From: Silicimonas algicola
GTDB taxonomy: Bacteria > Pseudomonadota > Alphaproteobacteria > Rhodobacterales > Rhodobacteraceae
Reading direction: 5' to 3'
Length of the DNA stretch: 64,000 nt
Assembly (NCBI RefSeq): GCF_003148765.1
Contig: NZ_QGGV01000001.1
Span: forward strand, 180,001-244,000
Shown in pieces: positions 42,725 to 52,756 of the stretch. Position 1 is the stretch's first letter. Each line of letters opens with the position of its first letter. Under the pieces are notes generated by a model, which had not been told where the DNA came from, did not search any database, and was given only the letters and a program-made list of their open reading frames with translations. The position numbers were made by a program, and so were the translations under genes.

Positions 42725-43033
42725 ATGCGCCGCCCCGCGACGTCGTTTAGAAATTTAAGGTGCGGCGACATTTCCCCGCTTCTGCCCTTAGACGGCTCGA
42801 TCGAGGGCAGCCGCGTGGCCGGTTCGTTCTACGTCGACGGTCGCTACAAGGGGGAACTCGGGTTCCAGAGCGCGGTCTACCGAGACAACGGGTCCGAGAT
42901 CGGCGGCGGCCAGGCCGGCACGCTGACCGAGAGCTTCGGGGACGAGCGCACCACCGGCGGCGCCTTCAACGGGTATCGCAACTGGACGGAAGGCGACGAG
43001 GAGGAGTTCCCCTTCCCGATGTCGTCGTACTGA
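42725..43033 (+). CDS. Orphan frame, probably a 3' gene fragment
   Basis: A 102-codon frame. The first 28 codons (MRRPATSFRNLRC...) read like non-coding A+T-rich DNA. From about codon 24 on the sequence is well coding, with GSIEGSRVAGSFYVDGRYKG and LTESFGDERTTGGAF and a clean stop. This pattern suggests the C-terminal remains of a larger beta-rich protein whose 5' end was lost. It could also be a short gene with an unusual N-terminus. Family not recognised. The rest of 42712-43082 holds nothing else. Confidence 0.4.
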   Translation: MRRPATSFRNLRCGDISPLLPLDGSIEGSRVAGSFYVDGRYKGELGFQSAVYRDNGSEIGGGQAGTLTESFGDERTTGGAFNGYRNWTEGDEEEFPFPMSSY

Positions 43034-43082
43034 CCACTGCGTTCTTTAGAAACGGCGCGCTCCACACCTGCGCGCGTCGGCG

Positions 43083-45476
43083 TCACGACCTCGGCTTTGC
43101 GCGCAAGGTCGGGTTCGCGGCGGTCGGATCTTCCGGCCAGGGATGCTTCGGATAACGTCCGCGCATGTCCTTCCGTACCTCTGCGTAAGACGAGGACCAG
43201 AAACCCGGCAGGTCCATCGTGGTCTGCACGGGTCGACCGGCAGGCGACAGAAGCGTCACTCGCAAGGGACGTCCCGCGACGACGGGATGACGCGTGACGC
43301 CGAACATTTCCTGAAGCCTCAGGGAGATCTCGGGCGCGTCGCCGCCATAGTCGATGGCGATGCGCCGTCCCAGGGGCGTCTCGAAGTGCGCCGGAGCCTC
43401 GCGGTCAACCAGCCTACGGCCTGCATGTCCGAGCCTCGCATCCAGCGCAAACGTCAGGTCGAACGCCTTCCACTCACCTGCGGTCCGCACACCGTCAATG
43501 TAAGCGAGAAGCCAGACCTCGGTCTCCGTCAACAGGGTCTCGTCCGATAGGTCCGCGAGATCGTGACCCGCGTCGCGCAAAAGCTTCACTCGCGCCTGCA
43601 GCCCTTTCGCGGTCGATGAGAGGCCCAGACCCAGGGCCCGCACCCCATCCAGCATCGCAAGCGCCACTAAGTCGGACGGAACATCGGTCCACGGCCGCGT
43701 CGATAGGACAAGCGCACCCAGCCTTTCCTCGACGGTGGCCACGACGCGGCCATCGGCCTGCGACCACCGCGCCTCCCGCACCTCTACGATTCGGGACGAA
43801 TAGAGGGTTCGTACAGCGGCCTCGGACAGGGGCAGCGCCGTTCGAATGGTCGCTTCCGTCGGATGACCGTCCGTGTCCGTCACGACAATTAGACGCGTCC
43901 CCGCGAGTGGGTCTGCCGCATCCATCTTCACCCCCTTGCCGCCCGAGGTGAGCCAGCGCGGTGCCGCGTCTGGACGGCGAAGCGCGATCCGATCAGGATA
44001 GGCGAGCGCCGCCTGCTCGGCAGGGTCGATGACGATGCCATCCCCGGCGGACTTCTCCAGCCGTCGCGCCTCGGCGCGAATGCGGTCCAGCGTCGGAGTG
44101 CGGTCTCTCCCCTTGAGAGCCGCAAGTCGCGTGCCCAGGTCCGCCCCGGCCCCGCGCAAAGGGTCTCCATCCGAGAGCAGAGCCGCCAGCAGGGCCGCCC
44201 CACGGCCCGCCCGCGCCAGCATGTGCCCGAGCCTGGGGTGAAGCGGCATCGCGGCCAGCGCGCGTCCGTGCGGCGTGATCCGCCCCTCCGCGTCGAGCGC
44301 GTCCAGGTCCCTCAGCAATTCGCGCGCTCTGAGCAGTGCGCCTTCGGGAGGTGCGGTCAGGAAGGGCAAGTCGCCGCTGCCCCATTCCGCCAGCGACAGG
44401 GCAAGTGCCGCGAGATCCGCGGTCTCGATCTCGGCGGGAGGGAAAGGGGCCAAAGCGCCCTCCTCTCCCTTCGTCCAGAGACGGAAGCACACTCCGGGTG
44501 CGACGCGACCGGCCCGCCCGCGCCTCTGGTCGGCTTCTGCCTTCGTGACCCGCTCGGTCAACAGCCGCGACATGCCAGAACCCGGATCGAACCGCGCCCG
44601 CCGCGCCAGTCCGCCGTCGACCACGATCCTGATGTCCGGCAAGGTCAGCGAGGTCTCGGCGATTGCGGTCGCAAGCACGACGCGCCGATGGCCGGACGGC
44701 GTCAGGGCGCGCCTCTGTTCGACGAAGGGCAGGGCGCCATAGAGCGGCAACACCTCGACGCCGCCCGCGTCCCCCAGAAGACGCGCCACACGACGTATCT
44801 CGCCCTCGCCCGGGAGGAACGCCAGCACGGAACCCTCTTCTTCGGTCAGCGCCTGCCTGACGAGAGCGGCAAGGTCGGCATCGAAACGCGCCTCGCGTCC
44901 TCGTGGCCTGTCAAGCCAGCGCGTATCGACCGGATAACTCCGCCCGACCGAGGTCACCACCGGCGCATTGCCCATCAATTGCGCTACGGGTCCAGCCTCA
45001 AGCGTCGCTGACATGACCAGCAGCAGGAGATCCTCGCGCAAGGCTTGCCTCACCTCGAGCGCAAGTGCGAGGCCGAGATCGGCATTGAGCGACCGTTCGT
45101 GGAACTCGTCGAAGATCACGGCCCCGACGCCGGACAGCGACGGATCCCGCTGCATCGTCCGCGTCAGGATGCCCTCGGTCACCACCTCTATCCGGGTCGC
45201 AGGCGACACCTTCGCCTCGCCTCGGATACGGTATCCGACCGTCTGTCCGACCTCTTCACCGAGCGTCGCCGCCATCCGCTCTGCGGCCGTGCGTGCCGCG
45301 ATCCGGCGTGGCTCGAGCATCACGATGCGTCCGGCAGTCAGACCAGCGTCGAGCAGGGCCAAGGGAACCCGCGTCGTCTTGCCTGCACCTGGAGGCGCCT
45401 GCAGCACCGCCTGCCGCCGCTCGCGAAGGGCGGCGATGAGGTCGGGCAAGGCGTCGTCTATCGGCAGAGCGTCCAT
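43083..45476 (-). CDS. hrpB: ATP-dependent helicase HrpB
   Basis: A 797-residue DExH helicase. Walker A is [16 protein letters not shown] near residue 30, the DEAH box is FDEFHERS, motif III is [10 protein letters not shown], and motif VI is [18 protein letters not shown]. The C-terminal HrpB domain follows ([17 protein letters not shown]). The substrate is RNA, but the cellular role is poorly known. The start is ATG 45476 ([14 protein letters not shown]); the frame remains open upstream but overlaps the divergent meaB. Intergenic distance to meaB is 90 bp. Confidence 0.95.
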   Translation of the reverse strand: MDALPIDDALPDLIAALRERRQAVLQAPPGAGKTTRVPLALLDAGLTAGRIVMLEPRRIAARTAAERMAATLGEEVGQTVGYRIRGEAKVSPATRIEVVTEGILTRTMQRDPSLSGVGAVIFDEFHERSLNADLGLALALEVRQALREDLLLLVMSATLEAGPVAQLMGNAPVVTSVGRSYPVDTRWLDRPRGREARFDADLAALVRQALTEEEGSVLAFLPGEGEIRRVARLLGDAGGVEVLPLYGALPFVEQRRALTPSGHRRVVLATAIAETSLTLPDIRIVVDGGLARRARFDPGSGMSRLLTERVTKAEADQRRGRAGRVAPGVCFRLWTKGEEGALAPFPPAEIETADLAALALSLAEWGSGDLPFLTAPPEGALLRARELLRDLDALDAEGRITPHGRALAAMPLHPRLGHMLARAGRGAALLAALLSDGDPLRGAGADLGTRLAALKGRDRTPTLDRIRAEARRLEKSAGDGIVIDPAEQAALAYPDRIALRRPDAAPRWLTSGGKGVKMDAADPLAGTRLIVVTDTDGHPTEATIRTALPLSEAAVRTLYSSRIVEVREARWSQADGRVVATVEERLGALVLSTRPWTDVPSDLVALAMLDGVRALGLGLSSTAKGLQARVKLLRDAGHDLADLSDETLLTETEVWLLAYIDGVRTAGEWKAFDLTFALDARLGHAGRRLVDREAPAHFETPLGRRIAIDYGGDAPEISLRLQEMFGVTRHPVVAGRPLRVTLLSPAGRPVQTTMDLPGFWSSSYAEVRKDMRGRYPKHPWPEDPTAANPTLRAKPRS

Positions 45477-45566
45477 TCTCAGCCAATACTCCGGCTCGCG
45501 GTCACGGGCAAAGAGGCAGATCCCCTGTCTGGACAGCGGCCTGCAGTCCGTGCAGGGTCCGCGCCG

Positions 45567-46553
45567 ATGACGACGTCGACCGCAGAAATCGCCGAGCGTA
45601 TCCGGCAGGGCGACCGCCGGGCGCTGGCCCGCGCGATCACACTTGTCGAAAGCCGTCGTGCGGACGATCGCGCGGCCTCCGACGCATTGCTCGAGGATCT
45701 CGCGCGGTCTCGCCGGGAAGCTTTGCGCATAGGCCTCTCGGGAACGCCCGGTGTCGGCAAGTCGACGTTCATCGAGGCTTTCGGGTTGATGTTGACAGGG
45801 CAGGGCCTGCGTGTCGCCGTCCTCGCCGTCGACCCTTCCTCGACCCGCACCGGCGGCTCGATCCTCGGCGACAAGACCCGGATGGAACGCCTCTCCCGGG
45901 ACCCCAATGCCTTTATCAGGCCTTCTCCCAGTCAGACCCATCTGGGTGGCGTTGCCCGCCGAACCCGCGACGCCGTGGCACTTTGCGAGGCGGCGGGGTT
46001 CGACGTCGTCCTGATCGAGACGGTCGGCGTCGGGCAGTCCGAGACCATAGTCGCCGAGATGTCCGACCTCTTCGTCCTGCTTATTGCGCCTGCGGGCGGC
46101 GACGAGCTTCAGGGCGTGAAGCGCGGCATCATGGAGACCGCGGACCTTATCCTCGTCAACAAGGCCGACGGCGATCTGAAAGCGGCCGCGACCCGAACGG
46201 CGGCAGACTATTCGGGGGCGCTCAGGCTTCTGAGGCGGCGGGATGGCGACGCACCTGGCTTTCCGAAGGTGCTGACTGTGTCGGCGCTGGAGAACAGAGG
46301 CCTCGCCGAGGCCTGGGCTGCAATGCAGACCCTGGCCGACTTCCGCCGCGAGACGGGCGACTGGGCGGACCGGCGCGCGCGCCAGGCGACGCGCTGGTTC
46401 GAGGACGAGGTCCGCCAAGGCCTTCTCGCCCGTCTGCGTGACGACTCTTCCTCCGATACCGCGATGACCGAGTTGGGGCGCGCGGTCTCCAGGGGCGACC
46501 GCAGTCCTTCGTCGGCGGCAGCAGAGGTCCTGCGTCGCCTCAAGGACACCTGA
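45567..46553 (+). CDS. meaB: Methylmalonyl-CoA mutase-associated GTPase MeaB
   Basis: A 328-residue G3E GTPase that protects and helps reload the B12-dependent mutase. The P-loop is [34 protein letters not shown] is the family-specific segment, ETVGVGQSE is the switch region, and NKADGD gives nucleotide specificity. The C-terminal dimerisation arm is present. Start ATG 45567; longer frames overlap hrpB. No mutase gene is in the window. Older databases call it ArgK. Confidence 0.94.
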   Translation: MTTSTAEIAERIRQGDRRALARAITLVESRRADDRAASDALLEDLARSRREALRIGLSGTPGVGKSTFIEAFGLMLTGQGLRVAVLAVDPSSTRTGGSILGDKTRMERLSRDPNAFIRPSPSQTHLGGVARRTRDAVALCEAAGFDVVLIETVGVGQSETIVAEMSDLFVLLIAPAGGDELQGVKRGIMETADLILVNKADGDLKAAATRTAADYSGALRLLRRRDGDAPGFPKVLTVSALENRGLAEAWAAMQTLADFRRETGDWADRRARQATRWFEDEVRQGLLARLRDDSSSDTAMTELGRAVSRGDRSPSSAAAEVLRRLKDT

Positions 46554-46568
46554 TCTGGCGTTCCGGTC

Positions 46569-46597
46569 TTGACGGTCCGTGCAATTCCCCCTATCCC
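46569..46597 (+). promoter_or_regulatory. Candidate promoter of rpmB
   Basis: TTGACG at 46569-46574 and TATCCC at 46592-46597, with a 17-bp spacer. It places the transcript start about 80 nt upstream of rpmB, leaving room for a structured leader. Pattern-based. Confidence 0.6.
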
Positions 46598-46613
46598 CCG
46601 CGAACGGATTCTC

Positions 46614-46659
46614 GGGCAGGGCCGATGGCGCTGCCCCTTTGCATTAGGGCCAACGCCCT
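46614..46659 (+). promoter_or_regulatory. Structured 5' leader of rpmB
   Basis: Two stems lie in the leader: GGGCAG (46614-46619) with CTGCCC (46631-46636), and AGGGC (46646-46650) with GCCCT (46655-46659). Ribosomal protein leaders often bind the protein for autoregulation, so this is a candidate, not a match to a known element. Confidence 0.4.
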
Positions 46660-46687
46660 TCGACCGAGACGAACCGAGGTATATGAT

Positions 46688-46975
46688 ATGTCGCGCCGCT
46701 GCGAACTGACTGGAAAAGGCCCGATGTCGGGCAACAACGTCAGCCATGCCCACAACAAGACCCGCCGCCGGTTCCTTCCGAACCTGACGGAAACCGCACT
46801 GATGTCGGAATCGCTCGGACGGACCTTCCGGCTTCGCGTGTCGTCGGCCGCTCTGCGCACCGTCGACCATCGTGGGGGCCTCGATGCCTACCTGATGAAG
46901 GCGAAGGACGTCGAGTTGAGCGCGAACGCGCTGAAGATCAAGAAAGAGATCGTCAAGGCCCAGGCGGCCGCCTGA
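46688..46975 (+). CDS. rpmB: 50S ribosomal protein L28
   Basis: A 95-residue L28. [24 protein letters not shown] is the family start, and RRRFLPNLT and [19 protein letters not shown] follow. It lies monocistronic between meaB and a strong terminator, a common alphaproteobacterial arrangement. L28 sits near the exit region of the large subunit. Confidence 0.97.
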   Translation: MSRRCELTGKGPMSGNNVSHAHNKTRRRFLPNLTETALMSESLGRTFRLRVSSAALRTVDHRGGLDAYLMKAKDVELSANALKIKKEIVKAQAAA

Positions 46976-47001
46976 CGCTTTCGAACGGCAGGTAAACGCA
47001 G

Positions 47002-47024
47002 GCCCCGCTTCGGCGGGGCTTTTT
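47002..47024 (+). terminator. Rho-independent terminator of rpmB
   Basis: GCCCCGC, the tetraloop TTCG, GCGGGGC, followed by TTTTTG. It lies 26 bp after the rpmB stop. Confidence 0.93.
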
Positions 47025-47086
47025 GTTTCCCCGTACGGCTCTTGGATCGACCTCCAAGCACTTCGCGGTGGGGGACACATCCCCGG

Positions 47087-47824
47087 TCAACCCGTGATAT
47101 CCCGAAGAAGCCGGTCGAAATCGTCCCCTGCTTCGGCCCTCCGGATCAGCTCCAGGAGCCCCTCCCGCCCCGCCAAAGCCTCGATCGCCGCCACTTCCGC
47201 CGCTGCCGCCCCATAGGCGGGGCCGACACCCAACTCATTCATGGCGTCGCGCCATCGCCAGAAGCGCGTCACCTGGCGGACGCGATCACGCGCCTCGTCG
47301 GTAACCGTGCCACGCCAGGCGGGTTGGCCGGACACATGGGTCGCGAGCCCCTCGTCGAACCAGGTCGGGTAGGGCTGACGCAGGATCGCAGCGAGTCCGA
47401 GGCGCCGGTGAAGCCTCGCGTGCATCATCTCGTGGGTCAGGGTGCCGCGCGTCAGTCCCCCGGGCGACACCGCAACGATCACGTCCGCAACGGCGAGCCC
47501 GTTGCCTCCCACGCCGAAGTCGTCAGCGCAGGCCCGCGTCGCGCAGAGGATCAGGGTGGGCCGCGGCGGGTCGTCGCCGAAGAACGACACGACATTCGCG
47601 CGGGCGGCCTCAGCCATGCCAAGCAGTTCTTCCGCGCGATCTGGAGCGTCGGTCCAGACGCGCGGTGCGATCTCGCTCAGTCCGAAGGCTTCGGGATAGA
47701 GCGCACGATGGAGACCGGGAAACGGCACGCTCAGGATCGCGGTCGCAAAGGCAGCATTCACGAGAAAAGCCACGAATGCGCCGCTGCGCCGAAACCTCCT
47801 TCGTCGGGGGCGTCCCTCAGCCAT
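47087..47824 (-). CDS. Predicted zinc-metallopeptidase-like (gluzincin) membrane protein
   Basis: A 245-residue protein with an N-terminal TM (about residues 17-36). The motif THEMMHARLHRR at about residues 130-141 contains HEMMH, an HExxH zinc-peptidase site. A downstream TWFDEGLATHVSG (about residues 155-167) supplies the Glu expected of gluzincins. The arrangement resembles small DUF1570/peptidase-MA-type proteins. The active site should face the periplasm. The start overlaps the flavoprotein stop by 8 bp, so the two are cotranscribed. Substrate unknown. Confidence 0.8.
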   Translation of the reverse strand: MAEGRPRRRRFRRSGAFVAFLVNAAFATAILSVPFPGLHRALYPEAFGLSEIAPRVWTDAPDRAEELLGMAEAARANVVSFFGDDPPRPTLILCATRACADDFGVGGNGLAVADVIVAVSPGGLTRGTLTHEMMHARLHRRLGLAAILRQPYPTWFDEGLATHVSGQPAWRGTVTDEARDRVRQVTRFWRWRDAMNELGVGPAYGAAAAEVAAIEALAGREGLLELIRRAEAGDDFDRLLRDITG

Positions 47825-50315
47825 CCACCCGAATCGTCCTGTTCTCAGGGTCGTAGGGTGAATCCACTGTCACCTCGGCATCCCACAGCCGGTCGAACAT
47901 CCTGACCTTCAGCTGCGTGCCGGGCGCGGCGAGTTCGGTCGGAACATAGCCCATCCCGATCGACTTCCCGAAGGCGACCGAGTACCCGCCCGAGGTCAGG
48001 CGGCCTATGCGACGCTCCCCGTCGTAGAGCGCCTCCCGCCCCCAGGGGTCGGCGTCGTCCGGGCCGTCGATCAGAAGCGTGACGCACATCGACCTAAGGC
48101 CTTTCGCCTGCATCTCCGCCTTGCCGTAGAACTTTTTCGTCAGATCCACGAAACGGTCGAGGCCGGCTTCGAGAGGCGTGGCGTCGCGGCCAAGTTCGGT
48201 CCCGAAGGCGCGATAGGATTTCTCCTGCCGAAGCCAGTTCTGGGCCCGAGCACCGACCGGAGTGAGCCCATGTTCGGCGCCGGCCTCCATGAGGCGATCC
48301 CACAGGTGGTTCTGCATCTCGATCGGGTGGTGCAGTTCCCATCCGAGTTCGCCTGTGTAGGCGACGCGGATCGCCCGGACAGGCACCATGCCGAGCTCGA
48401 TTTCCCTGCAAGATAGCCAGGGAAAGCGCTTGTTGGACAGGACGGTCGAAGCGTCGGCGTCCTTGATCAGCCCGTTCAGGATGGCGCGTGACTTCGGTCC
48501 GGCGATGGCAAGCACGCCCCACTGCGTGGTGACATCCTCCTTGTTGATCCGCCCGAAATCCTTCTCCTTCTCCATGATGGCTTTGTAGAGGAAGTCCTGG
48601 TCGTACGCAGCCCACGCCCCAGCCGAGACGAGGTAATAGTCGTCCTCGGCCTGCCGGACGATTGTGTATTCCGTCCGCGTCGTTCCCGCAGACGTGAGGG
48701 CATAGGTCAGGTTGATGCGACCCACCTTCGGCAGGCGGTTCGTCGTGAACCAGTCGAGGAAAGCTGTCGCGCCGGGCCCGCTGATGCGGTGCTTGGCGAA
48801 GGCCGTCGCGTCGATCAGGCCCGCACCCTCGCGGATCGCCTTCGCCTCGGCCTCGGCGTAGTGCCACCAGCCGCCGCGGCGGAAACTGCGCGCGTCGTGA
48901 TCGAAGGTCTCGTGTGCGTCCTTCGGGCCGTAGTAGATCGGCCGCTCCCAGCCGTTCACGTGGCCGAACTGCGCGCCGAGCGCCTTCTGCCGGTCATAGG
49001 CGGGCGCGGTGCGCAAGGGCCGGCAGGCCGGTCGTTCCTCGTCGGGATGGTGCAGGATGTAGACGTGCTCGTAGGCCTCCTCGTTCTTCCGGGCGGCATA
49101 CTCGGTCGTCATCCAGGGACCATAGCGCTTGGGATCGAGCGAGGCCATGTCGATTTCCGCCTCGCCTTCGACCATGAGCTGAGCGAGGTAGTGCCCCGTG
49201 CCGCCGGCCGCCGTGATGCCGAAGCTGAAGCCCTCCGCCAGCCACATGTTGCGGAGGCCCGGTGCGGGTCCGAGAAGCGGGTTGCCGTCCGGAGTGTAGC
49301 AGATCGGACCGTTGAAATCGTCCTTCAGGCCCACCTCCTCGGACGAGGGAATGCGATGGATCATCGCCATGTATTCTTCCTCGATCCGTTCGAGGTCGAG
49401 GGGGAAGAGGTCGGCGCGGAAACTGTCGGGCACGCCGTATTCAAAGCGCGCCGGCGCGTTGCGCTCGTAGGGCCCGAGGATCCAACCGCCCCGCTCTTCG
49501 CGGACGTACCACTTGGCGTCTGCATCGCGCAGGACCGGGTGCTGGGGGTTGGTCTTGCGCCATTCCACCAAGGCCGGGTCGGGTTCGGTGACGATGTACT
49601 GATGCTCGACGGGGATTGCGGGAATCCTGAGACCCAGAAGGCGCGCGGTCCGTTGCGCGTGGTTTCCCGTCGCCGTCACGACATGTTCGGCGTGGATCAC
49701 CACCTGCTCGTCCGAGGCGATCAGGTTTCCGCCCTTCTCGACCATCTTCGAACATGTGACGTCCCAGTGGTCGCCGGTCCAGGTGTATCCGTCCACCTGC
49801 CAGCGCCGCTCGATCTCGACGCCGTTCATCCGAGCACCCTTGGCCATTGCCTGGGTCACGTCGGCGGGGTTGATGTAGCCGTCCGTCGGGTGATAGATCG
49901 CGCCCTCCAGATCGTCGGTTCTGACCAGCGGCCACCGCTCCCTGATCTGGTCAGGGGTCAGCCACTGGAAAGGCACTCCACAGGTCTCGGCCGTCGTGGC
50001 GTAGAGCATGTACTCGTCCATCCGCGCAGCGCTTTGCGCCATGCGAAGATTGCCCACGACATAGAACCCCGGATTGAGGCCGGTCTCTTCCTCCAGCGTC
50101 TTGTAGAACTTGATCGAGTAGTCGTGGATATGCGTCGTGGCGAAACTCATGTTGAAATAAGGCAGAAGACCCGCCGCGTGCCAAGTGGACCCCGAAGTCA
50201 GCTCGTCCCGCTCCAGCAGCATCACGTCTTTCCACCCCGCTTTGGCGAGGTGATAGGCGATAGAGGTTCCGACCGCGCCGCCGCCGACGACAAGGGCCTT
50301 CACATGGGTCTTCAT
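47817..50315 (-). CDS. Dimethylglycine/sarcosine-dehydrogenase-like flavoprotein with GcvT domain
   Basis: An 832-residue two-part enzyme. The N-terminal FAD-dependent DAO domain starts KALVVGGGAVGTSIAYHLAKAG and contains ELTSGSTWHAAGLLP, where His is the usual flavin-linkage site. The C-terminal half is GcvT-like and folate-binding (RTEYTIVRQAEDDYYLVSAG, YTGELGWELHHPI, MGYVP). The family oxidises N-methyl glycine derivatives and passes the methyl carbon to tetrahydrofolate. The exact substrate is uncertain. The start is ATG 50315; a longer frame has no coding character. Confidence 0.9.
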   Translation of the reverse strand: MKTHVKALVVGGGAVGTSIAYHLAKAGWKDVMLLERDELTSGSTWHAAGLLPYFNMSFATTHIHDYSIKFYKTLEEETGLNPGFYVVGNLRMAQSAARMDEYMLYATTAETCGVPFQWLTPDQIRERWPLVRTDDLEGAIYHPTDGYINPADVTQAMAKGARMNGVEIERRWQVDGYTWTGDHWDVTCSKMVEKGGNLIASDEQVVIHAEHVVTATGNHAQRTARLLGLRIPAIPVEHQYIVTEPDPALVEWRKTNPQHPVLRDADAKWYVREERGGWILGPYERNAPARFEYGVPDSFRADLFPLDLERIEEEYMAMIHRIPSSEEVGLKDDFNGPICYTPDGNPLLGPAPGLRNMWLAEGFSFGITAAGGTGHYLAQLMVEGEAEIDMASLDPKRYGPWMTTEYAARKNEEAYEHVYILHHPDEERPACRPLRTAPAYDRQKALGAQFGHVNGWERPIYYGPKDAHETFDHDARSFRRGGWWHYAEAEAKAIREGAGLIDATAFAKHRISGPGATAFLDWFTTNRLPKVGRINLTYALTSAGTTRTEYTIVRQAEDDYYLVSAGAWAAYDQDFLYKAIMEKEKDFGRINKEDVTTQWGVLAIAGPKSRAILNGLIKDADASTVLSNKRFPWLSCREIELGMVPVRAIRVAYTGELGWELHHPIEMQNHLWDRLMEAGAEHGLTPVGARAQNWLRQEKSYRAFGTELGRDATPLEAGLDRFVDLTKKFYGKAEMQAKGLRSMCVTLLIDGPDDADPWGREALYDGERRIGRLTSGGYSVAFGKSIGMGYVPTELAAPGTQLKVRMFDRLWDAEVTVDSPYDPENRTIRVDG

Positions 50316-50515
50316 GAGCCGATTCCTTCCTGACTTGCGCGGATTAAACCCGAAAGGTCTGTTGCGCGTCAGGTTCAACCGACAGGAAAGGTTGTGAAAG
50401 CGACGCGCATCCTCTTGGCGGCGCGGGACTGGCACGTAAGCATGCCCGGAATGAACGACCCGCTGCCGCACCGTTCCCACACCAAGGCCGAAAGCGCCCC
50501 CCCGAGGAGGCCGCC

Positions 50516-51865
50516 GTGAGTGAGCCCTCGGGCACATCGGAGGTACTTTCCGGCGGCCTTCTGGCCCGATCGGTCGAGAACCTTTCGACGGTGATCCGCC
50601 GCATCTTGCCCGGCGCCGACACGCGTCCGGTCCACGCGGGCTCGACTGACGCGCTGGTAGCCTTCGTCGTGCTGATCGCCATCGAGGCTCTGGTCTATGT
50701 CATCCTCGTCTCGCCTGGATCGCTGACTTACTGGGAGATGCGGGGCTTCGCCGGAGGCGTGGTGTTTCATGTTCTGGCCGCACTGCTCGTCGCCGTCGCG
50801 GCGAGGCGCGGCGAAGTGGTTCCCGACCTTGCCGTGGGGCTGTTGTGGGCGCTGACGATCGGCCTCGTCTTGGCGTTCGTCGCGGGCTTCGTGATCCCAC
50901 CTGACGGCTGGCTTGGCTGGATCATCGGCTATGCGCTGCCGTCGATGTTGCCCGCGGTCCTCTTTCTTCTTGCGACCCTCGGCCCGGTGACCGGAGGCAT
51001 TGCGGCTCTGGCCTTCGTCGTGTCGGTCGGCCTCGTCACGCTCGAATGGGCCGGGGTGCCCCTGTGGACAAATGACGAGGAAGTTGCGAGCGAAGCCCCG
51101 CCCGTGCCCGACACCGAAGCGCTTTACGCCGCTCAGCCCGACCTCCTCCGCCAACAGACCGCCGCACTGCGCTCCGGGCAGGCGGGTGTGCCCGAGCTAT
51201 TCGCCGTTCTGGGCGCCGGTCACCCCTACGAAGGCGTCTTTGCCCGCGAGGTGGATGCGGTCGCAGATCAGCTTGCCACCGACTTCGGCGCCGAAGGCCG
51301 CGTCATCCGACTCGTGAACGATGCCGCAACGCCCGCGGCGCTGCCGCTCCTGAACCGTACGAACCTTGCCACAGCGCTCTTCTCGGTCGGACGGGCTATG
51401 AACGAGGAGGACATCCTCCTTCTCTTCATCACAAGCCACGGTGCGCCCGGTCTCCTTTCGACCTGGTTCAACGGCGCGATATCCCGAGACCTGCAGACCG
51501 GAGACCTTGCCCGCATCCTGGATGAGGCGCGCATCCCAAACGCCGTCATCGTAGTGTCGGCCTGCTACTCAGGCTCTTTCGTCGAGGCCCTTCGTGCCTC
51601 GAACAGGCTGATCCTGACGGCGGCCCGCGCAGACCGGGCCTCGTTCGGTTGCGCCGCCGAAAACGAGTGGACCGACTGGGGCCGCGCCTTCTTCCAAGAG
51701 GGACTGGCCGAGAGTTTCGACCCGCGCGAGGCCGCCCGCATCGCGCAGGATATCGTCGCCGAGAATGAGGCCCGAGAAGGCTATGACGCGTCGCAACCCC
51801 AGATCGCCGAGGGCGCATCCATCGGCGCGGCGCTCGACCGCTGGCTGGCGACGCTTCAGCCGTGA
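50516..51865 (+). CDS. Membrane-bound C13 (legumain/caspase-like) peptidase
   Basis: A 449-residue protein. The N-terminal 180 residues hold about five TM segments. The C-terminal domain is a C13/caspase-like hydrolase: His in FITSHGAPG (about residue 308) and Cys in VVSACYSGSF (about residue 350), with LILTAARADRASFGC after it. The start is GTG 50516 with GAGGAGG 5-11 nt upstream, a strong ribosome site. It is divergent from the flavoprotein across 200 bp. Fusion of this domain to a membrane region is unusual; the target protein is unknown. Confidence 0.85.
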   Translation: MSEPSGTSEVLSGGLLARSVENLSTVIRRILPGADTRPVHAGSTDALVAFVVLIAIEALVYVILVSPGSLTYWEMRGFAGGVVFHVLAALLVAVAARRGEVVPDLAVGLLWALTIGLVLAFVAGFVIPPDGWLGWIIGYALPSMLPAVLFLLATLGPVTGGIAALAFVVSVGLVTLEWAGVPLWTNDEEVASEAPPVPDTEALYAAQPDLLRQQTAALRSGQAGVPELFAVLGAGHPYEGVFAREVDAVADQLATDFGAEGRVIRLVNDAATPAALPLLNRTNLATALFSVGRAMNEEDILLLFITSHGAPGLLSTWFNGAISRDLQTGDLARILDEARIPNAVIVVSACYSGSFVEALRASNRLILTAARADRASFGCAAENEWTDWGRAFFQEGLAESFDPREAARIAQDIVAENEAREGYDASQPQIAEGASIGAALDRWLATLQP

Positions 51866-51910
51866 CGCCCGCGCTTGAGACCGGCGCGCCCGCCGGGTAA
51901 GCATCCGCCC

Positions 51911-52756
51911 ATGAAGGTCTGCCGTGCCATCGCCGACTACCGGAGCGAGATCGCGCGCTTTCGCGCTTCCGGCGAGACTGTGGGTCTCGTGACCACAATG
52001 GGTGCGCTTCACGACGGTCACATGGCGCTCGTAGCGGCGGCGAAGGCAGAGAACGCCCGTGTCGTGACGACGATCTTCGTGAACCCGACACAGTTCGGCA
52101 ACCCGGCCGACCTTCTGAAGTACCCCCGGACCGAGGAAGCCGACCTCGCGATGTTCGAAGAGGCGGGCGTCGATGCCGTCCTCCTCCCGTCGGTCGAGGA
52201 GATCTATCCCGAAGGTGACGAGACCATCGTCGAGACGACGAAGCTCGCCCATGTCTTTCATGGTAAGGTGAGGCCGGGTCATTTCAGAGGTGTCGCGACG
52301 GTCGTCACGAAACTCTTCAATATCGCACAGCCCGATGCCGCCTATTTCGGCGAGAAGGATTACCAGCAGCTCGCCGTGATCCGCCGCATGGTTGCCGATC
52401 TTCACATGCCGCTGCGTATCGTGGGCGTACCTACGGTGCGCGAGACGGACGGGCTTGCAATGTCGTCGCGCAACGTCCGTCTCACGCCCGAGGATCGTCG
52501 CGCCGCCCCGGTCCTGAACGCCGCACTGGACGCCGCCCGGTCCATTGCCGCGCAAGGCGCGACGGTCGAGGAAATGGCGGATGAGATCCGTCGCGTCATC
52601 GACAGCGAGCCGCGCGCGACGCTTCAGGGCCTCGACATCGTAGACGCAGCCACGTTCGAGGTGGCTTCGGGCCGACCGACCGCGACGGTCGGCATCATGA
52701 TCTCCGTCCAGTTCGGGGATGTCCTGCTCATTGACCAGAGGGAGATCGCTCCATGA
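51911..52756 (+). CDS. panC: Pantothenate synthetase
   Basis: A 281-residue enzyme that joins pantoate and beta-alanine with ATP. The [13 protein letters not shown] motif (HxGH site), [37 protein letters not shown] and MSSRN (KMSKS-like) are all in order. The stop overlaps panB by 4 bp. The gap to the preceding peptidase is 45 bp. Confidence 0.96.
   Translation: MKVCRAIADYRSEIARFRASGETVGLVTTMGALHDGHMALVAAAKAENARVVTTIFVNPTQFGNPADLLKYPRTEEADLAMFEEAGVDAVLLPSVEEIYPEGDETIVETTKLAHVFHGKVRPGHFRGVATVVTKLFNIAQPDAAYFGEKDYQQLAVIRRMVADLHMPLRIVGVPTVRETDGLAMSSRNVRLTPEDRRAAPVLNAALDAARSIAAQGATVEEMADEIRRVIDSEPRATLQGLDIVDAATFEVASGRPTATVGIMISVQFGDVLLIDQREIAP

Noticed and set aside
43083-46418. A 1111-aa HrpB
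   Set aside because: The upstream third overlaps meaB on the other strand and has no family features; the helicase begins at ATG 45476.
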